The position numbers and the translations under genes were made by a program. Below, in pieces: positions 32,018 to 41,174 of a stretch of 41,760 nucleotides of DNA. Positions within the stretch are counted from its first letter, which is position 1; each line of letters begins with the position of its first letter. Below the pieces are notes generated by a model, which had not been told where the DNA came from, searched no databases, and saw nothing but the letters and a program-made list of their open reading frames with translations. The DNA is from Synechococcus lacustris str. Tous (GTDB lineage: Bacteria > Cyanobacteriota > Cyanobacteriia > PCC-6307 > Cyanobiaceae): contig NZ_PXVC01000031.1 of the NCBI RefSeq assembly GCF_003011125.1, positions 1 through 41,760 on the forward strand, given 5' to 3'.

Positions 32018-32274
32018 CGCAGGGCTTCATCCACAGCATCACTGGGGGAGGTGGCGCTATCCATCGAGCTGGAATTGCGCAAACGGTTCATCAACTCCAT
32101 TGGATTAGTTACATCCAGAAGTGAGTTACTCGGTTTTGTGGTGCCGTAGTTGTAGAGATTTTGCTCTTGGATGCTTTCATTTTTGGGATTTGCATGGCCG
32201 GCGCCCGATGCAATCAGGCCCAAGAGGGCTGCAGGCAGGACAACACGCAACAGGTTTGTAGCTTGATTAGGCAT
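31963..32274 (-). CDS. Small secreted protein of unknown function
   Basis: A 103-residue precursor with a signal peptide (LLRVVLPAALLGLIASGAGHA, cleavage near residue 28) and a polar, Asn/Ser-rich mature part. The last 18 codons lie opposite the TPR gene and read as Pro/Ala-rich (KPTAPAAKARPVGP), so the tail may be a by-product of a lost upstream stop. I do not recognise the family. It is divergent from xth, 41 bases apart. Confidence 0.6.
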   Translation of the reverse strand: MPNQATNLLRVVLPAALLGLIASGAGHANPKNESIQEQNLYNYGTTKPSNSLLDVTNPMELMNRLRNSSSMDSATSPSDAVDEALRQLDKPTAPAAKARPVGP

Positions 32275-32315
32275 GGATCAGCTATTAAGTGCAACAAGTT
32301 TAAAGGCCACTTTCG

Positions 32316-33134
32316 GTGCGGATCGCCACTTGGAACGTGAATTCAATTCGCAGCCGGCAGGAACATCTGCTGCGCTGGCTTGCAGCGGCCCAACCTGATG
32401 TGTTGGGGCTGCAGGAAACCAAGGTGGAGGATGGCCTTTTTCCGCAGGCAGCAATTGAAGCGGCCGGTTATGAAACAGCCATCAGCGGCCAAAAGAGTTA
32501 TAACGGCGTGGCCCTTTTAAGCCGGCTTCCATTGGAAGACGTGCGCATTGGTTTTGCTGCTCTGCTGCCGGGTGATCAAGAAGCAGAGCAATTAGGCGAG
32601 CAGAAACGGGTAATTAGCGCCTCCGTTGAAGGGGTTCGAATACTCAACCTATATGTGCCGAATGGCTCTGATTTAAAATCAGATAAATACAACTATAAAT
32701 TAGCCTGGCTGAATTGTTTAAACCGTTATCTAACGGTGCAGAGGCAACAGGGGGAACCCCTTTGCATGATGGGTGATTTCAACATTGCCCTAGAAGATAT
32801 CGATCTTGCTAACCCCAGCCGCCACAATGGCGGAATCATGGCATCAGCGCCTGAACGGCAAGCCCTAAGGGCATGTATTGGCACTGATTTAGAAGATGCC
32901 TTTCGCCTATTTGAAACTGAAGCTGGCCATTGGAGCTGGTGGGATTACCGCTCGGGGGCCTGGGATCGCGATCAGGGCTGGCGAATTGATCACATATATA
33001 TCAGTGAGGAATTACAACAGCTGGCCATGGGTTGCATGATCCATAAAAGCGAAAGGGGTGAACTTAAACCAAGCGACCACGCCCCTGTAAGCATTGATAT
33101 TGGTGATGGCGCAGAGGAGGAAGATAACTTCTAG
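32316..33134 (+). CDS. xth: Exodeoxyribonuclease III (AP endonuclease)
   Basis: A 272-residue exonuclease III-type enzyme. RIATWNVNSIRSR at the start, LGLQETKVED (catalytic Glu), YVPNGSDLKSDKYNYK, MGDFNIAL (Asp-Asn pair) and the C-terminal SDHAPVSIDI (Asp-His) are all intact. It repairs abasic and oxidised sites and trims 3' ends. The start is GTG 32316. Its stop overlaps that of glcD by four bases. Confidence 0.95.
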   Translation: MRIATWNVNSIRSRQEHLLRWLAAAQPDVLGLQETKVEDGLFPQAAIEAAGYETAISGQKSYNGVALLSRLPLEDVRIGFAALLPGDQEAEQLGEQKRVISASVEGVRILNLYVPNGSDLKSDKYNYKLAWLNCLNRYLTVQRQQGEPLCMMGDFNIALEDIDLANPSRHNGGIMASAPERQALRACIGTDLEDAFRLFETEAGHWSWWDYRSGAWDRDQGWRIDHIYISEELQQLAMGCMIHKSERGELKPSDHAPVSIDIGDGAEEEDNF

Positions 33135-34600
33135 ATAACCACCACCTCAGGCGGTAGCTCCAAATGCTGGGAGCGCCTATGGGCTTCAGCGCAGCCCACT
33201 GGCGTGGGAAATAATTTACCTGGATTAGCCCGCTGCTCGGGGTCGAACGCTTTACGCACTAATTGCATTGTTTCAAGATCGGCGGCATCAAACATCCAAT
33301 CAAGAAAACAACGCTTATCACTGCCAACTCCATGTTCACCACTGATGCTGCCACCCACATCAACGCAAAGCCGCAGGATAGCTGCCCCTAAAGCTTTCAC
33401 TCGATCCTTCACACCTAGTTCTGCGCCGTTGTAGAGAATCAATGGATGCAGGTTGCCATCACCGGCATGGAACACATTCGCCACAGGCAATTGATGCTTC
33501 TGGCTGAGTTGATCAATGGCAGCAAGCACCATCGGCAGGCTGCTGCGGGGCACTACACCATCTTGAAGGTAGTAATTGGGATATAAACGACCCAGAGCTG
33601 AAATTGCACTTTTACGACCAAGCCAGAGGCGAGCGCGATCTTCAGCAGAGGTTGCTTTTTGCACCTGGCGGGCGCCGGCTTGGCGGCAGAGCCCATCACA
33701 CAATTGCATCGCAATCTCCACCTCAGGGCCACTGCCATCGAGTTCGATTAATAAAGCTGCCGCTGCATCAACCGGATATAGCTCTTGATCGAGCATTGAA
33801 TCCACGGCGCGAATCGTGAAGTTGTCCATGATTTCCATGCCCGCCGGCAACAGGCCAGCGGCCGTAACGGCACGCACCGCTTCCCCTGCTGCTTCCATCG
33901 AGCCGAAATCAGCCAATAAAACAGCCACCGCTTCCGGCTGGCGCAGGATGCGCAGGGTGATTGAGGTGGCAATGCCGAGGGTGCCCTCACTGCCGATAAA
34001 AACACCGCGCAAATCAAGCCCTGGCATTTCCGCTAAGGGGCCGCCCAGGGTGGTGATAGTGCCATCGGGTAGCACCACCTCCAGCTCCAACACATGGTTG
34101 CTGGTAACGCCGTATTTGAGGCAATGCACCCCGCCTGAATTTTCTGCCACATTGCCGCCCACGCTGCAGGCCACTTGGCTGGAGGGATCAGGGGCGAAAT
34201 AAAAACCATCACCACTCACAGCCCGTGTTACCCAGCTATTGATCACACCCGGTTGCACGGTGATGCGTTGATTAGCGAGATCAACTGAAAGCACCTGGCG
34301 CATGCGGCTGGTGATCACAAGCAAGGCCGGTTGTTCAACTAAGGCACCACCAGACAAACCAGTGCCACTGCCCCGTGCCACAAACGGAACGCCAAGCTGC
34401 TGGCATAACTTCAAGATGGCGGCCACATCAGCGGTGCTTTCAGGCAACACCGCAAGGGGTGGTTGATGGCGTTCCATCGTGAGGCCATCGCAGTTGTAGC
34501 TGAGAAGCTCCTGCGCTTTGCTCACAACTGCTTTTGCAGGTAAAAATGCACGTAATTGCTGCTCTAGGGCTCGCCAATCAATGGCAGTGGCTGCACCCAC
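33131..34600 (-). CDS. glcD: Glycolate oxidase/dehydrogenase FAD subunit
   Basis: A 489-residue FAD-linked oxidase of the GlcD/D-lactate dehydrogenase family. FAD-binding features include PFVARGSGTGLSGGALV, PDPSSQVACSVGGNVAENSGGV and GVFIGSEGTLGIAT; the C-terminal substrate part has NVFHAGDGNLHPLI and SGEHGVGSDKR. In cyanobacteria this enzyme oxidises the photorespiratory product glycolate to glyoxylate. The other subunits (GlcE, GlcF) are not in the window. It is divergent from hemL. Confidence 0.93.
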   Translation of the reverse strand: MGAATAIDWRALEQQLRAFLPAKAVVSKAQELLSYNCDGLTMERHQPPLAVLPESTADVAAILKLCQQLGVPFVARGSGTGLSGGALVEQPALLVITSRMRQVLSVDLANQRITVQPGVINSWVTRAVSGDGFYFAPDPSSQVACSVGGNVAENSGGVHCLKYGVTSNHVLELEVVLPDGTITTLGGPLAEMPGLDLRGVFIGSEGTLGIATSITLRILRQPEAVAVLLADFGSMEAAGEAVRAVTAAGLLPAGMEIMDNFTIRAVDSMLDQELYPVDAAAALLIELDGSGPEVEIAMQLCDGLCRQAGARQVQKATSAEDRARLWLGRKSAISALGRLYPNYYLQDGVVPRSSLPMVLAAIDQLSQKHQLPVANVFHAGDGNLHPLILYNGAELGVKDRVKALGAAILRLCVDVGGSISGEHGVGSDKRCFLDWMFDAADLETMQLVRKAFDPEQRANPGKLFPTPVGCAEAHRRSQHLELPPEVVVI

Positions 34601-34702
34601 GATTTTTACAAATACACAATCTCAGCCTATAAGGCGCAAAGCTGGGGCGTTTTAGGCGAGGATAGTTGCTTGTGATCTAGCCAGATACCTGGCCCCCAAG
34701 CT

Positions 34703-36007
34703 TTGGTAACAGCTTCAGCCCTGAACACAAGCCGCTCAGAAGCATTGTTTGCAGCGGCCCAAAAGCTGATGCCGGGCGGTGTGAATTCGCCGGTGCGAGC
34801 TTTTAAATCGGTGGGGGGCCAACCGATTCTGTTTGATCGGGTGGAAGGCGCCTATGCCTGGGATGTGGATGGCAACCGCTATATCGATTACATCGGCAGC
34901 TGGGGACCGGCCATCTGCGGCCATGCCCATCCGGAGGTAATTGAAGCCCTGCATCAAGCCCTAGCCAAAGGCACCAGTTTTGGCGCCCCCTGCGCCCTGG
35001 AAAACCAGCTGGCCCAGATGGTTATCGATGCGGTGCCAAGCGTTGAGATGGTGCGCTTTGTAAATAGCGGCACTGAGGCCTGCATGGCGGTGTTGCGGCT
35101 GATGCGTGCCTACACGGGCCGCGACAAATTGATCAAATTTGAAGGTTGTTACCACGGCCACGCCGACATGTTTTTGGTGAAGGCCGGTTCAGGGGTTGCA
35201 ACCCTGGGTTTGCCTGATTCCCCTGGGGTGCCAAGTAGCACCACTGCAAATACGCTCACTGCTCCCTACAACGATTTAGAAGCAGTAAAGGAGTTATTTG
35301 CTGCTAATCCAGATTCAATCGCTGGGGTGATCCTTGAGCCTGTGGTTGGTAATGCCGGTTTTATTCCACCGGATTTTGGTTTTCTTGAAGGGCTAAGGGA
35401 ACTCACCAATGAATATGGCGCCCTGCTGGTATTTGATGAAGTGATGACTGGTTTCCGCATTGCCTATGGCGGTGCCCAAGCCAAATTTGGTGTTACACCA
35501 GATCTCACCACCATGGGCAAGGTGATTGGTGGTGGCTTACCGGTGGGTGCCTATGGCGGCCGCGCTGAAATCATGGCGATGGTGGCGCCGGCTGGGCCGA
35601 TGTATCAAGCCGGAACCCTGAGCGGTAATCCACTGGCGATGACGGCCGGCATCAAAACCCTTGAACTGTTAAAACAACCCGGTTGCTACGAACAATTGGA
35701 AGCCCGCACAAAACGGCTTTCAAATGGCATTCAAGCAGCCGCCCAGGCAGCAGGTTTACCCATATGTGGCAGCAGCATCAGTGCAATGTTTGGCTTCTTT
35801 CTATGTGAAGGCCCGGTGCGTAATTTTGAAGAAGCAAAATCAGCAGACACAACCAGATTTGCAAAATTACATCGAGCGATGTTGGAGCGTGGGGTGTATC
35901 TTGCACCAAGTGCATTTGAAGCAGGTTTTACTTCCCTTGCCCACTCAGAGGCTGATATCGATGCCACAATTGATGCCTTCCGTGAAAGTTTTGCGATTAT
36001 TGCCTAA
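34703..36007 (+). CDS. hemL: Glutamate-1-semialdehyde 2,1-aminomutase
   Basis: A 434-residue PLP enzyme, usual length. It converts glutamate-1-semialdehyde to 5-aminolevulinate, the first committed precursor of haem, chlorophyll and bilins. Visible: [17 protein letters not shown] near the start, [25 protein letters not shown] and the PLP-lysine region [18 protein letters not shown]. The start appears to be TTG 34703; no ATG or GTG is nearby in frame. The 3' end overlaps the start of the amino-acid-binding lipoprotein gene. Confidence 0.97.
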   Translation: MVTASALNTSRSEALFAAAQKLMPGGVNSPVRAFKSVGGQPILFDRVEGAYAWDVDGNRYIDYIGSWGPAICGHAHPEVIEALHQALAKGTSFGAPCALENQLAQMVIDAVPSVEMVRFVNSGTEACMAVLRLMRAYTGRDKLIKFEGCYHGHADMFLVKAGSGVATLGLPDSPGVPSSTTANTLTAPYNDLEAVKELFAANPDSIAGVILEPVVGNAGFIPPDFGFLEGLRELTNEYGALLVFDEVMTGFRIAYGGAQAKFGVTPDLTTMGKVIGGGLPVGAYGGRAEIMAMVAPAGPMYQAGTLSGNPLAMTAGIKTLELLKQPGCYEQLEARTKRLSNGIQAAAQAAGLPICGSSISAMFGFFLCEGPVRNFEEAKSADTTRFAKLHRAMLERGVYLAPSAFEAGFTSLAHSEADIDATIDAFRESFAIIA

Positions 36008-37163
36008 ATGGCTATTGCTGCTGGGGCTACTGGCTAGCTGTAGCAGCACAAATAGCAACGCACCGGTAAACCTAAAAGCTGGTTTACCGGTGGGGGCTAT
36101 TTTATCTCTCACTGGTAATGCCAATGTTTATGGGCAAGACCAACGGATTGGCCTCGAGCTAGCCCAGGCAGCATTTAAACCAGGCAGCAGCATCCCTTTA
36201 AACCTAAGCATCGAAGATGGCGGCAGTGATGAAGCAGGTGCAATAAATGCCTTTAATTTATTGATTAATCGCGGCAGCGCGGCACTTATTGGTCCCACCC
36301 TTTCGCAACAAGCCTTTGCCGCTAGCCCAATCGCGCAACGGCGTGGTGTGCCAGTGGTTGCACCTTCAAATACAGCAACTGGTATACCGGAACTTGGTAA
36401 TTTCATCAGCCGTGTATCAGCCCAAAGTTTAGTAATTGCACCGCTATCAATCGCTAAAGCATTGCAGCTAAATCCTGCCATCAAACGGGTAGCTGTATTT
36501 TATGCAAATGATGATGCCTACAGCACCTCGGAAACAGCAATCTTTCAAAAGGCAATTAAAGCTAAGGCGCTCAACACAGTTACAGTGCAACGTACGCAGC
36601 TAAATGATCAAGATTTCCTCAATCAGATCACCTCGGCATTAAGGGCGAAACCAGATATGGTTGTGTTGTCTTTGCAGGCAGTAGATGGTGGTAATTTAAT
36701 TCGTCAATTGCGGGAACTGGGCTTTAAAGGCACGATCGTTGTAGGTAATGGTATGAATACGCCTAATATTTATCCAATTTGCCAAAAAAACTGTGATGGC
36801 ATCTTGATCGCTCAGGCCTATAGCCCAGAGCTGCAAACTGATGCCAATCGCTCTTTTGTGGCCCGCTTTAAGGCGCAACAAGCTGGTGCGGTGCCACCGC
36901 AATTAACAGCCCAAGCCTATGCTGCCTACCAGGTAATTGCAGAAGCAACAGAAAGGCAAAACAAACGCCAACCATTAGAAGCCAAACCCCTACGTGAGGT
37001 GCGTATTTTGCTAAATGAAGAAATTCTTAGGGGTACTTACAACACCCCCTTAGGTAAAATCAGCTTTAGCCCTGAAGGAGAAGTAATACAAGAGAGTTTC
37101 TTTGTTGCTCAAGTGCGCATGAACCCCGATGGACGCAGCGGTAAATTTACCCTGTTGCCCTAA
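35973..37163 (+). CDS. Branched-chain/neutral amino-acid ABC transporter, substrate-binding lipoprotein
   Basis: Read from ATG 35973 (GTG 35982 is an equally good start) this is a 396-residue periplasmic binding protein of the LivJ family. It has a lipoprotein signal ([14 protein letters not shown], lipobox LASC). Family segments are [53 protein letters not shown] and FYANDDAYS. The cyanobacterial equivalent NatB binds neutral amino acids. The frame is open 83 codons upstream, but that part is inside hemL and not protein-like. The first bases overlap hemL by 35. Confidence 0.88.
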   Translation: MPSVKVLRLLPKWLLLLGLLASCSSTNSNAPVNLKAGLPVGAILSLTGNANVYGQDQRIGLELAQAAFKPGSSIPLNLSIEDGGSDEAGAINAFNLLINRGSAALIGPTLSQQAFAASPIAQRRGVPVVAPSNTATGIPELGNFISRVSAQSLVIAPLSIAKALQLNPAIKRVAVFYANDDAYSTSETAIFQKAIKAKALNTVTVQRTQLNDQDFLNQITSALRAKPDMVVLSLQAVDGGNLIRQLRELGFKGTIVVGNGMNTPNIYPICQKNCDGILIAQAYSPELQTDANRSFVARFKAQQAGAVPPQLTAQAYAAYQVIAEATERQNKRQPLEAKPLREVRILLNEEILRGTYNTPLGKISFSPEGEVIQESFFVAQVRMNPDGRSGKFTLLP

Positions 37164-37172
37164 ATAAGTGCC

Positions 37173-38108
37173 ATGGATGGTTTATTACAGCTCTTAATCA
37201 ATGGCATATCAATTGGTGCAACCTATGCCCTCTTTGCCCTTGGCTACACGCTTGTATTTTCAGTACTTGGGGTGATTAACTTCGCCCATGGCGCCGTATT
37301 CACATGCGGTGCCTATTTCACATACCTATTACTTGGCGGTGCTGTTGGCAGCAATGGCATGTTGGCTGGCATGCATTTCCCCCTAGCCTTACCACTCTTA
37401 GTTGCATTACCGCTGGCTGGCATTGGAGCTGCAGCTATGGGCCTTCTAGTGGAAGCCGTTGCTTTTAAACCCCTGCGCCGCAGGGGTGCTGAACCACTGC
37501 TCTATCTAATAACCAGCCTTGGGGCAGGTGTTATTTTAGTGAATTTAATTCAGCTCTTAATGGGTGCTGAAGCCTACGCCTTACCTGGAAACCTACTGGG
37601 TAGATGGCCAGCAGTATTAGCACTTGGCCATGGTGTTCAAATTCGTACGGTGCAACTACTGCTTTTAATAGTTGCAGGTATAGCAATGCTTATTTTGAGC
37701 CTATGGCTTAATCGCAGCAGCTATGGCAAGGCACTTCAAGCAGTAGCAGAAGACGGCACCACAGCACGGCTACTTGGGATTAATAGCGGCGCAATAATTC
37801 AATTAGCATTTGCTATCGCTAGTTTTTTAGCAGGTATTTCCGGCGGCCTAGTAGCCCTCAGTGTAAATATTGGCGGCCCCTATTTCGGCATCGGTTATGG
37901 CCTTAAGGGGCTTGGAGTGCTCGTGCTAGGAGGCCTTGGCAGCGCGCCTGGTGCAGTGCTTGGTGGTTTAATCATTGGCATTGCCGAAGCCCTTGTGCCC
38001 GCAAAACTATCTGCTTATAAAGATGCAGTTGCCTTTGCTTTTTTATTTTTAATGTTGATCTTGCGCCCCCAAGGCCTCCTTGGTAAGCCGCCAATGGAAA
38101 AGGTTTAA
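37173..38108 (+). CDS. Branched-chain/neutral amino-acid ABC transporter, permease 1 (LivH/NatC type)
   Basis: A 311-residue polytopic permease. GISIGATYALFALGYTLVFSVLGVINFAHG is the family opening (quoted in part here: NGISIGATYALFALGYT), with KPLRRRGAEPLLYLI and the EAA-like GKALQAVAEDGTTARLLGI as cytoplasmic loops. It pairs with the second permease and two ATPases of the same operon. It starts nine bases after the lipoprotein stop. Confidence 0.9.
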   Translation: MDGLLQLLINGISIGATYALFALGYTLVFSVLGVINFAHGAVFTCGAYFTYLLLGGAVGSNGMLAGMHFPLALPLLVALPLAGIGAAAMGLLVEAVAFKPLRRRGAEPLLYLITSLGAGVILVNLIQLLMGAEAYALPGNLLGRWPAVLALGHGVQIRTVQLLLLIVAGIAMLILSLWLNRSSYGKALQAVAEDGTTARLLGINSGAIIQLAFAIASFLAGISGGLVALSVNIGGPYFGIGYGLKGLGVLVLGGLGSAPGAVLGGLIIGIAEALVPAKLSAYKDAVAFAFLFLMLILRPQGLLGKPPMEKV

Positions 38109-38115
38109 TCACACA

Positions 38116-38967
38116 ATGATTGATATTTCCCTATTTGTGTTGATGCTGCTTGGCGCCCTGCTTGCCCTGGCTGTATACCTACCCCTGCGGGCTGGTCAAC
38201 TATCCCTTGCCACTCCAGGTTTTTATACAATTGGTGGCACAGTTGCAGCATTGCTATCTACCCAATTACCAGGTTTAGGTGGAAGCGATGCTGTTTATCC
38301 ATTAACTTCACTACTATTAGAAATGATTGTTGCCATAGCTGTAGCTGGGCTACTAGCATTTTTGATTGGCAAACCAGTTCTTAAATTAAGGGGTATTTAT
38401 TTAGCAATTGCTACCATTGCCTTGGTAGAAATATTGAGGGTTGTATTACTTAGCAGCCCCTGGTTTGGAGCAGCAGTTGGCATCTTTGCTATTCCCCAGC
38501 CATTTGAAGGGCCTGAGGGATATCTAATCGCCTATGGCCTATTACTGGCAATAGTTGCATGGGCATGCGCCCGGCTCGAGCGCCAACCCCTGGGCATGGC
38601 AATGGCAGCAATTCGTGATGATGAATTAGCAGCTCGCTGCATGGGCGTAAGCACTGATCAAGTTAAATTAATTGCTTTCGTATTGAGTGCCATAGTGGCA
38701 GCTGCAGCCGGCGTATTAGCAGCCCATTATTTCAATAGTTGGAATGCACGCCAGGCAAACTTTGATGCCAGCATCACAACACTAGCCTTTGTAGTGTTAG
38801 GTGGTAGCCGCACCTGGCTAGGGCCTGTGATTGGCGGTTTAGTGTTAACGGCACTGCCGGAATTACTAAGGCCAATCGGTGATCTACGCCTCATCGTTTT
38901 TGGCCTGGTTATCCTTCTGGGGCCCATATTTATCCCCCAGGGATTAATAAAATCTAAACAATCATGA
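38116..38967 (+). CDS. Branched-chain/neutral amino-acid ABC transporter, permease 2 (LivM/NatD type)
   Basis: Read from ATG 38116, a 283-residue permease with about nine helices, starting PLRAGQLSLATPGFYTIGG. LRGIYLAIATIALVEILRVV and the coupling loop MAMAAIRDDELAARCMGVS are typical of LivM. A frame from 38080 exists, but it overlaps the first permease and adds a non-family leader. Its stop overlaps the ATPase start by four bases. Confidence 0.9.
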   Translation: MIDISLFVLMLLGALLALAVYLPLRAGQLSLATPGFYTIGGTVAALLSTQLPGLGGSDAVYPLTSLLLEMIVAIAVAGLLAFLIGKPVLKLRGIYLAIATIALVEILRVVLLSSPWFGAAVGIFAIPQPFEGPEGYLIAYGLLLAIVAWACARLERQPLGMAMAAIRDDELAARCMGVSTDQVKLIAFVLSAIVAAAAGVLAAHYFNSWNARQANFDASITTLAFVVLGGSRTWLGPVIGGLVLTALPELLRPIGDLRLIVFGLVILLGPIFIPQGLIKSKQS

Positions 38968-39686
38968 GTGCACCAACATCCACAAATAATTTATTAGAAA
39001 TAGAGCAACTAAGCGTTTGCTTTGGTGGCCTGCAGGCATTAGATAGGGTTAATTTAAGCATTAATGAAGGTGAAATTCTTGGTTTAATTGGCCCAAATGG
39101 TGCAGGTAAAACCACCCTATTTAATGTAATAACAGGCCTCACAGCCCCAAGCCATGGGAAATTGCGTTGGCAAGGTAATTCGCTAGCTGGCAAGAAACCA
39201 GAACAGATTTGCAGGCTAGGTTTAGCACGAACTTTTCAAAACCTACGCCTCTTTCGTGAATTAAGTTGTATCAATAACCTGCAAGTTGCCATGGGCAGCA
39301 ACAACCGTCGCGCCGCCCTAGAACTCTTAGCATTGGTGCAATTGCAAGAAAAAGCTGATGCTGCAGCTGCTTCCTTAGCCTATGGCGATCAAAGGAAACT
39401 TGAATTTGCTCGGGCCTTAGCAACAAAGCCAAAGTTGTTGCTGCTTGATGAAGCAGCAGCCGGCATGAATCCAATTGAAAAGCAGGATTTACAAGCGCTC
39501 GTGCAGCGGGTGCGTTGCCAATTCAAAATAACAATTTTAATTATTGAACACCATGTGCCATTAATGATGCAGTTATGTGATCGATTGGCGGTGCTTAATT
39601 TCGGCCGTTGCATCGCCCTCGGTAGCCCCGAACAGGTGCGCCGTGATCCCCTGGTGATTGAGGCCTATCTAGGCAGCCAACGATGA
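38964..39686 (+). CDS. Branched-chain/neutral amino-acid ABC transporter, ATPase 1 (LivG/NatA type)
   Basis: A 240-residue ABC ATPase: Walker A GPNGAGKTT, LARTFQNLRLFRELSCINN (the LivG hallmark around the Q-loop), signature region ASLAYGDQRKLEFARAL, Walker B LLLLDEAAAGMNP and the H-loop IIEHHVP. The signature has AYGDQRK instead of LSGGQ, as usual in LivG. Overlaps the second ATPase by four bases. Confidence 0.92.
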   Translation: MSAPTSTNNLLEIEQLSVCFGGLQALDRVNLSINEGEILGLIGPNGAGKTTLFNVITGLTAPSHGKLRWQGNSLAGKKPEQICRLGLARTFQNLRLFRELSCINNLQVAMGSNNRRAALELLALVQLQEKADAAAASLAYGDQRKLEFARALATKPKLLLLDEAAAGMNPIEKQDLQALVQRVRCQFKITILIIEHHVPLMMQLCDRLAVLNFGRCIALGSPEQVRRDPLVIEAYLGSQR

Positions 39687-40405
39687 CAGCTACTCCCTTA
39701 CTAGAGCTTAAACAACTTGGGGTGCGCTACGGCAACATTTGGGCTGTGCGGCAATTAAATCTTTCGATTGCAAGCGGTGAATGCGTAGCCCTCTTGGGCT
39801 CTAATGGTGCAGGTAAAAGCAGCACCCTAAGGGCAATATCTAGGTTGTTGCCGGCAGCAGAAGGCCAAATACTCTGGGCTAATAAATGCTTATCATCCTT
39901 TAGAACAGAATCAACAGTGCGGCTAGGCATCAGCCACTGCCCAGAGGGTAGGCGTGTGTTAGCAAAGCAAACGGTATTAGCCAACCTAGAGCTGGGTGCA
40001 TGGCTGAGGCGAAATAAAAAAGCGATTAAAATAGATTTAGATTATTGCTATCAATTATTTCCACGCTTAGCTGAAAGGCGCCTGCAATTGGCGGGTAGCC
40101 TCAGTGGTGGTGAGCAGCAGATGTTGGCGATTGCAAGGGCATTAATGGCAAAACCAAACCTATTGCTATTGGATGAACCAAGCCTAGGTTTAGCGCCCCT
40201 TTTAGTTGATGAATTGATGCAGTGCCTAGCTAAATTAAATAAAGATGGTTTAACAATGCTGCTTGTTGAACAAAATGTATATGCAGCCCTTGCAATTGCC
40301 CAGCGTGGTTATGTGCTTGAAGCCGGTGAATTGGTGCTGGAGGGCACAGCTCAGGAGCTGCGGAAAAACAGCAACCTAAGGAGGTCCTATCTTGGCGATG
40401 AGTGA
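39683..40405 (+). CDS. Branched-chain/neutral amino-acid ABC transporter, ATPase 2 (LivF/NatE type)
   Basis: A 240-residue ABC ATPase: Walker A GSNGAGKSS, HCPEGRRVLAKQTVLANLELGA (LivF hallmark), signature LSGGEQQMLAIARAL, Walker B LLLLDEPSLGLAP and the H-loop LVEQNV. It ends the five-gene operon (lipoprotein, two permeases, two ATPases). The following region is a pseudogene. Confidence 0.92.
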   Translation: MTATPLLELKQLGVRYGNIWAVRQLNLSIASGECVALLGSNGAGKSSTLRAISRLLPAAEGQILWANKCLSSFRTESTVRLGISHCPEGRRVLAKQTVLANLELGAWLRRNKKAIKIDLDYCYQLFPRLAERRLQLAGSLSGGEQQMLAIARALMAKPNLLLLDEPSLGLAPLLVDELMQCLAKLNKDGLTMLLVEQNVYAALAIAQRGYVLEAGELVLEGTAQELRKNSNLRRSYLGDE

Positions 40406-40406
40406 T

Positions 40407-41144
40407 GAATATGCTTAGCAGAAGATCTTTATTTGGCTTAGCCGGTAGTGGCCAGATTTAAGGCTTGGCCTGTTTAGCGATATCAATAGTAGCTATGGGT
40501 CTACAAACTATTTAGATACAGTAGAAGCAGGAATTAAATTTATCCTTGCAAGTAAACCAGATCAAGTGATCTGCGCTGGTGACATGATTGCAGGCCAAAA
40601 ATGCTGATCGAGCTGCAGCAAATCGTTTTTAGCAGCCAAGAAAGCATCAACTAGGCCTTAATTAAATAATATTTTTGGTTGGTTTGGGATGCATCCAGTG
40701 CCAGATATCAAACCAGCAACAAAATTGGGCCCGTGAGCAACTCGCAAGCTCAAGCGCAAGAAAGGCAAAGATACGGATTGCCCTAGAACATTTACCCCTA
40801 AGGGGTGTTAGCCGCGGCCGCGATCAACCAGGCGAGGTTCTAGATCAAGCAAACAAACTCCAGCAAATCCTTGAGATTGGTGGCGTACATGCTTATGTAA
40901 GTTGGATTTAATTCAGCTAGGGGCAACAGGTAGTGGCCCGCTTCAATTAATTGTAGACACAAACCCCCCGCGCCAAAGCATCACCCTGTTAGACGTATTT
41001 TGGCAACAACGGGAAATATCAGAAACCAGCTATAGCTTTCCCGGTGGCAAAGAAATTAATTGGGATGAGTTACCCATCAATTTACCATCACATAATGGTC
41101 CACTATTACACCGAATATCAAAGCGTAGTTCAATACTTCATTAA
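40407..41144 (+). pseudogene. Decayed metallophosphoesterase with twin-arginine leader remnant
   Basis: Pieces of one metallophosphoesterase lie in order, in different frames. (1) 40407-40460: a start with LSRRSLFGLAG, a twin-arginine-type leader that loses its frame. (2) about 40463-40603: LGLFSDINSSYGSTNYLDTVEAG and VICAGDMIAGQK, the N-terminal metal-binding blocks, ending in a stop. (3) about 40711-40911: QNWAREQLASS, RIALEHLPLRGVS and GEVLDQANKLQQI, ending HAYVSW where the family has a GHHHAY-type site. (4) 40902-41144: LDLIQLGATGSGPLQL and SITLLDVFW. Stops, at least two frameshifts and missing segments (the substrate region after GDM and the HHH metal site) rule out function. Confidence 0.8.
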
Positions 41145-41174
41145 ATTATATTTTGAAAACAAAATAAATACTTC

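Noticed and set aside
35724-35972. Long N-terminal extension of the amino-acid-binding lipoprotein
   Set aside because: It lies in another frame of hemL and precedes a clear lipoprotein signal peptide that starts near 35973.
40675-41144. Two separate small genes at the right end
   Set aside because: Both frames are consecutive pieces of one metallophosphoesterase with a gap at its HHH metal site, so they are remnants and not genes.
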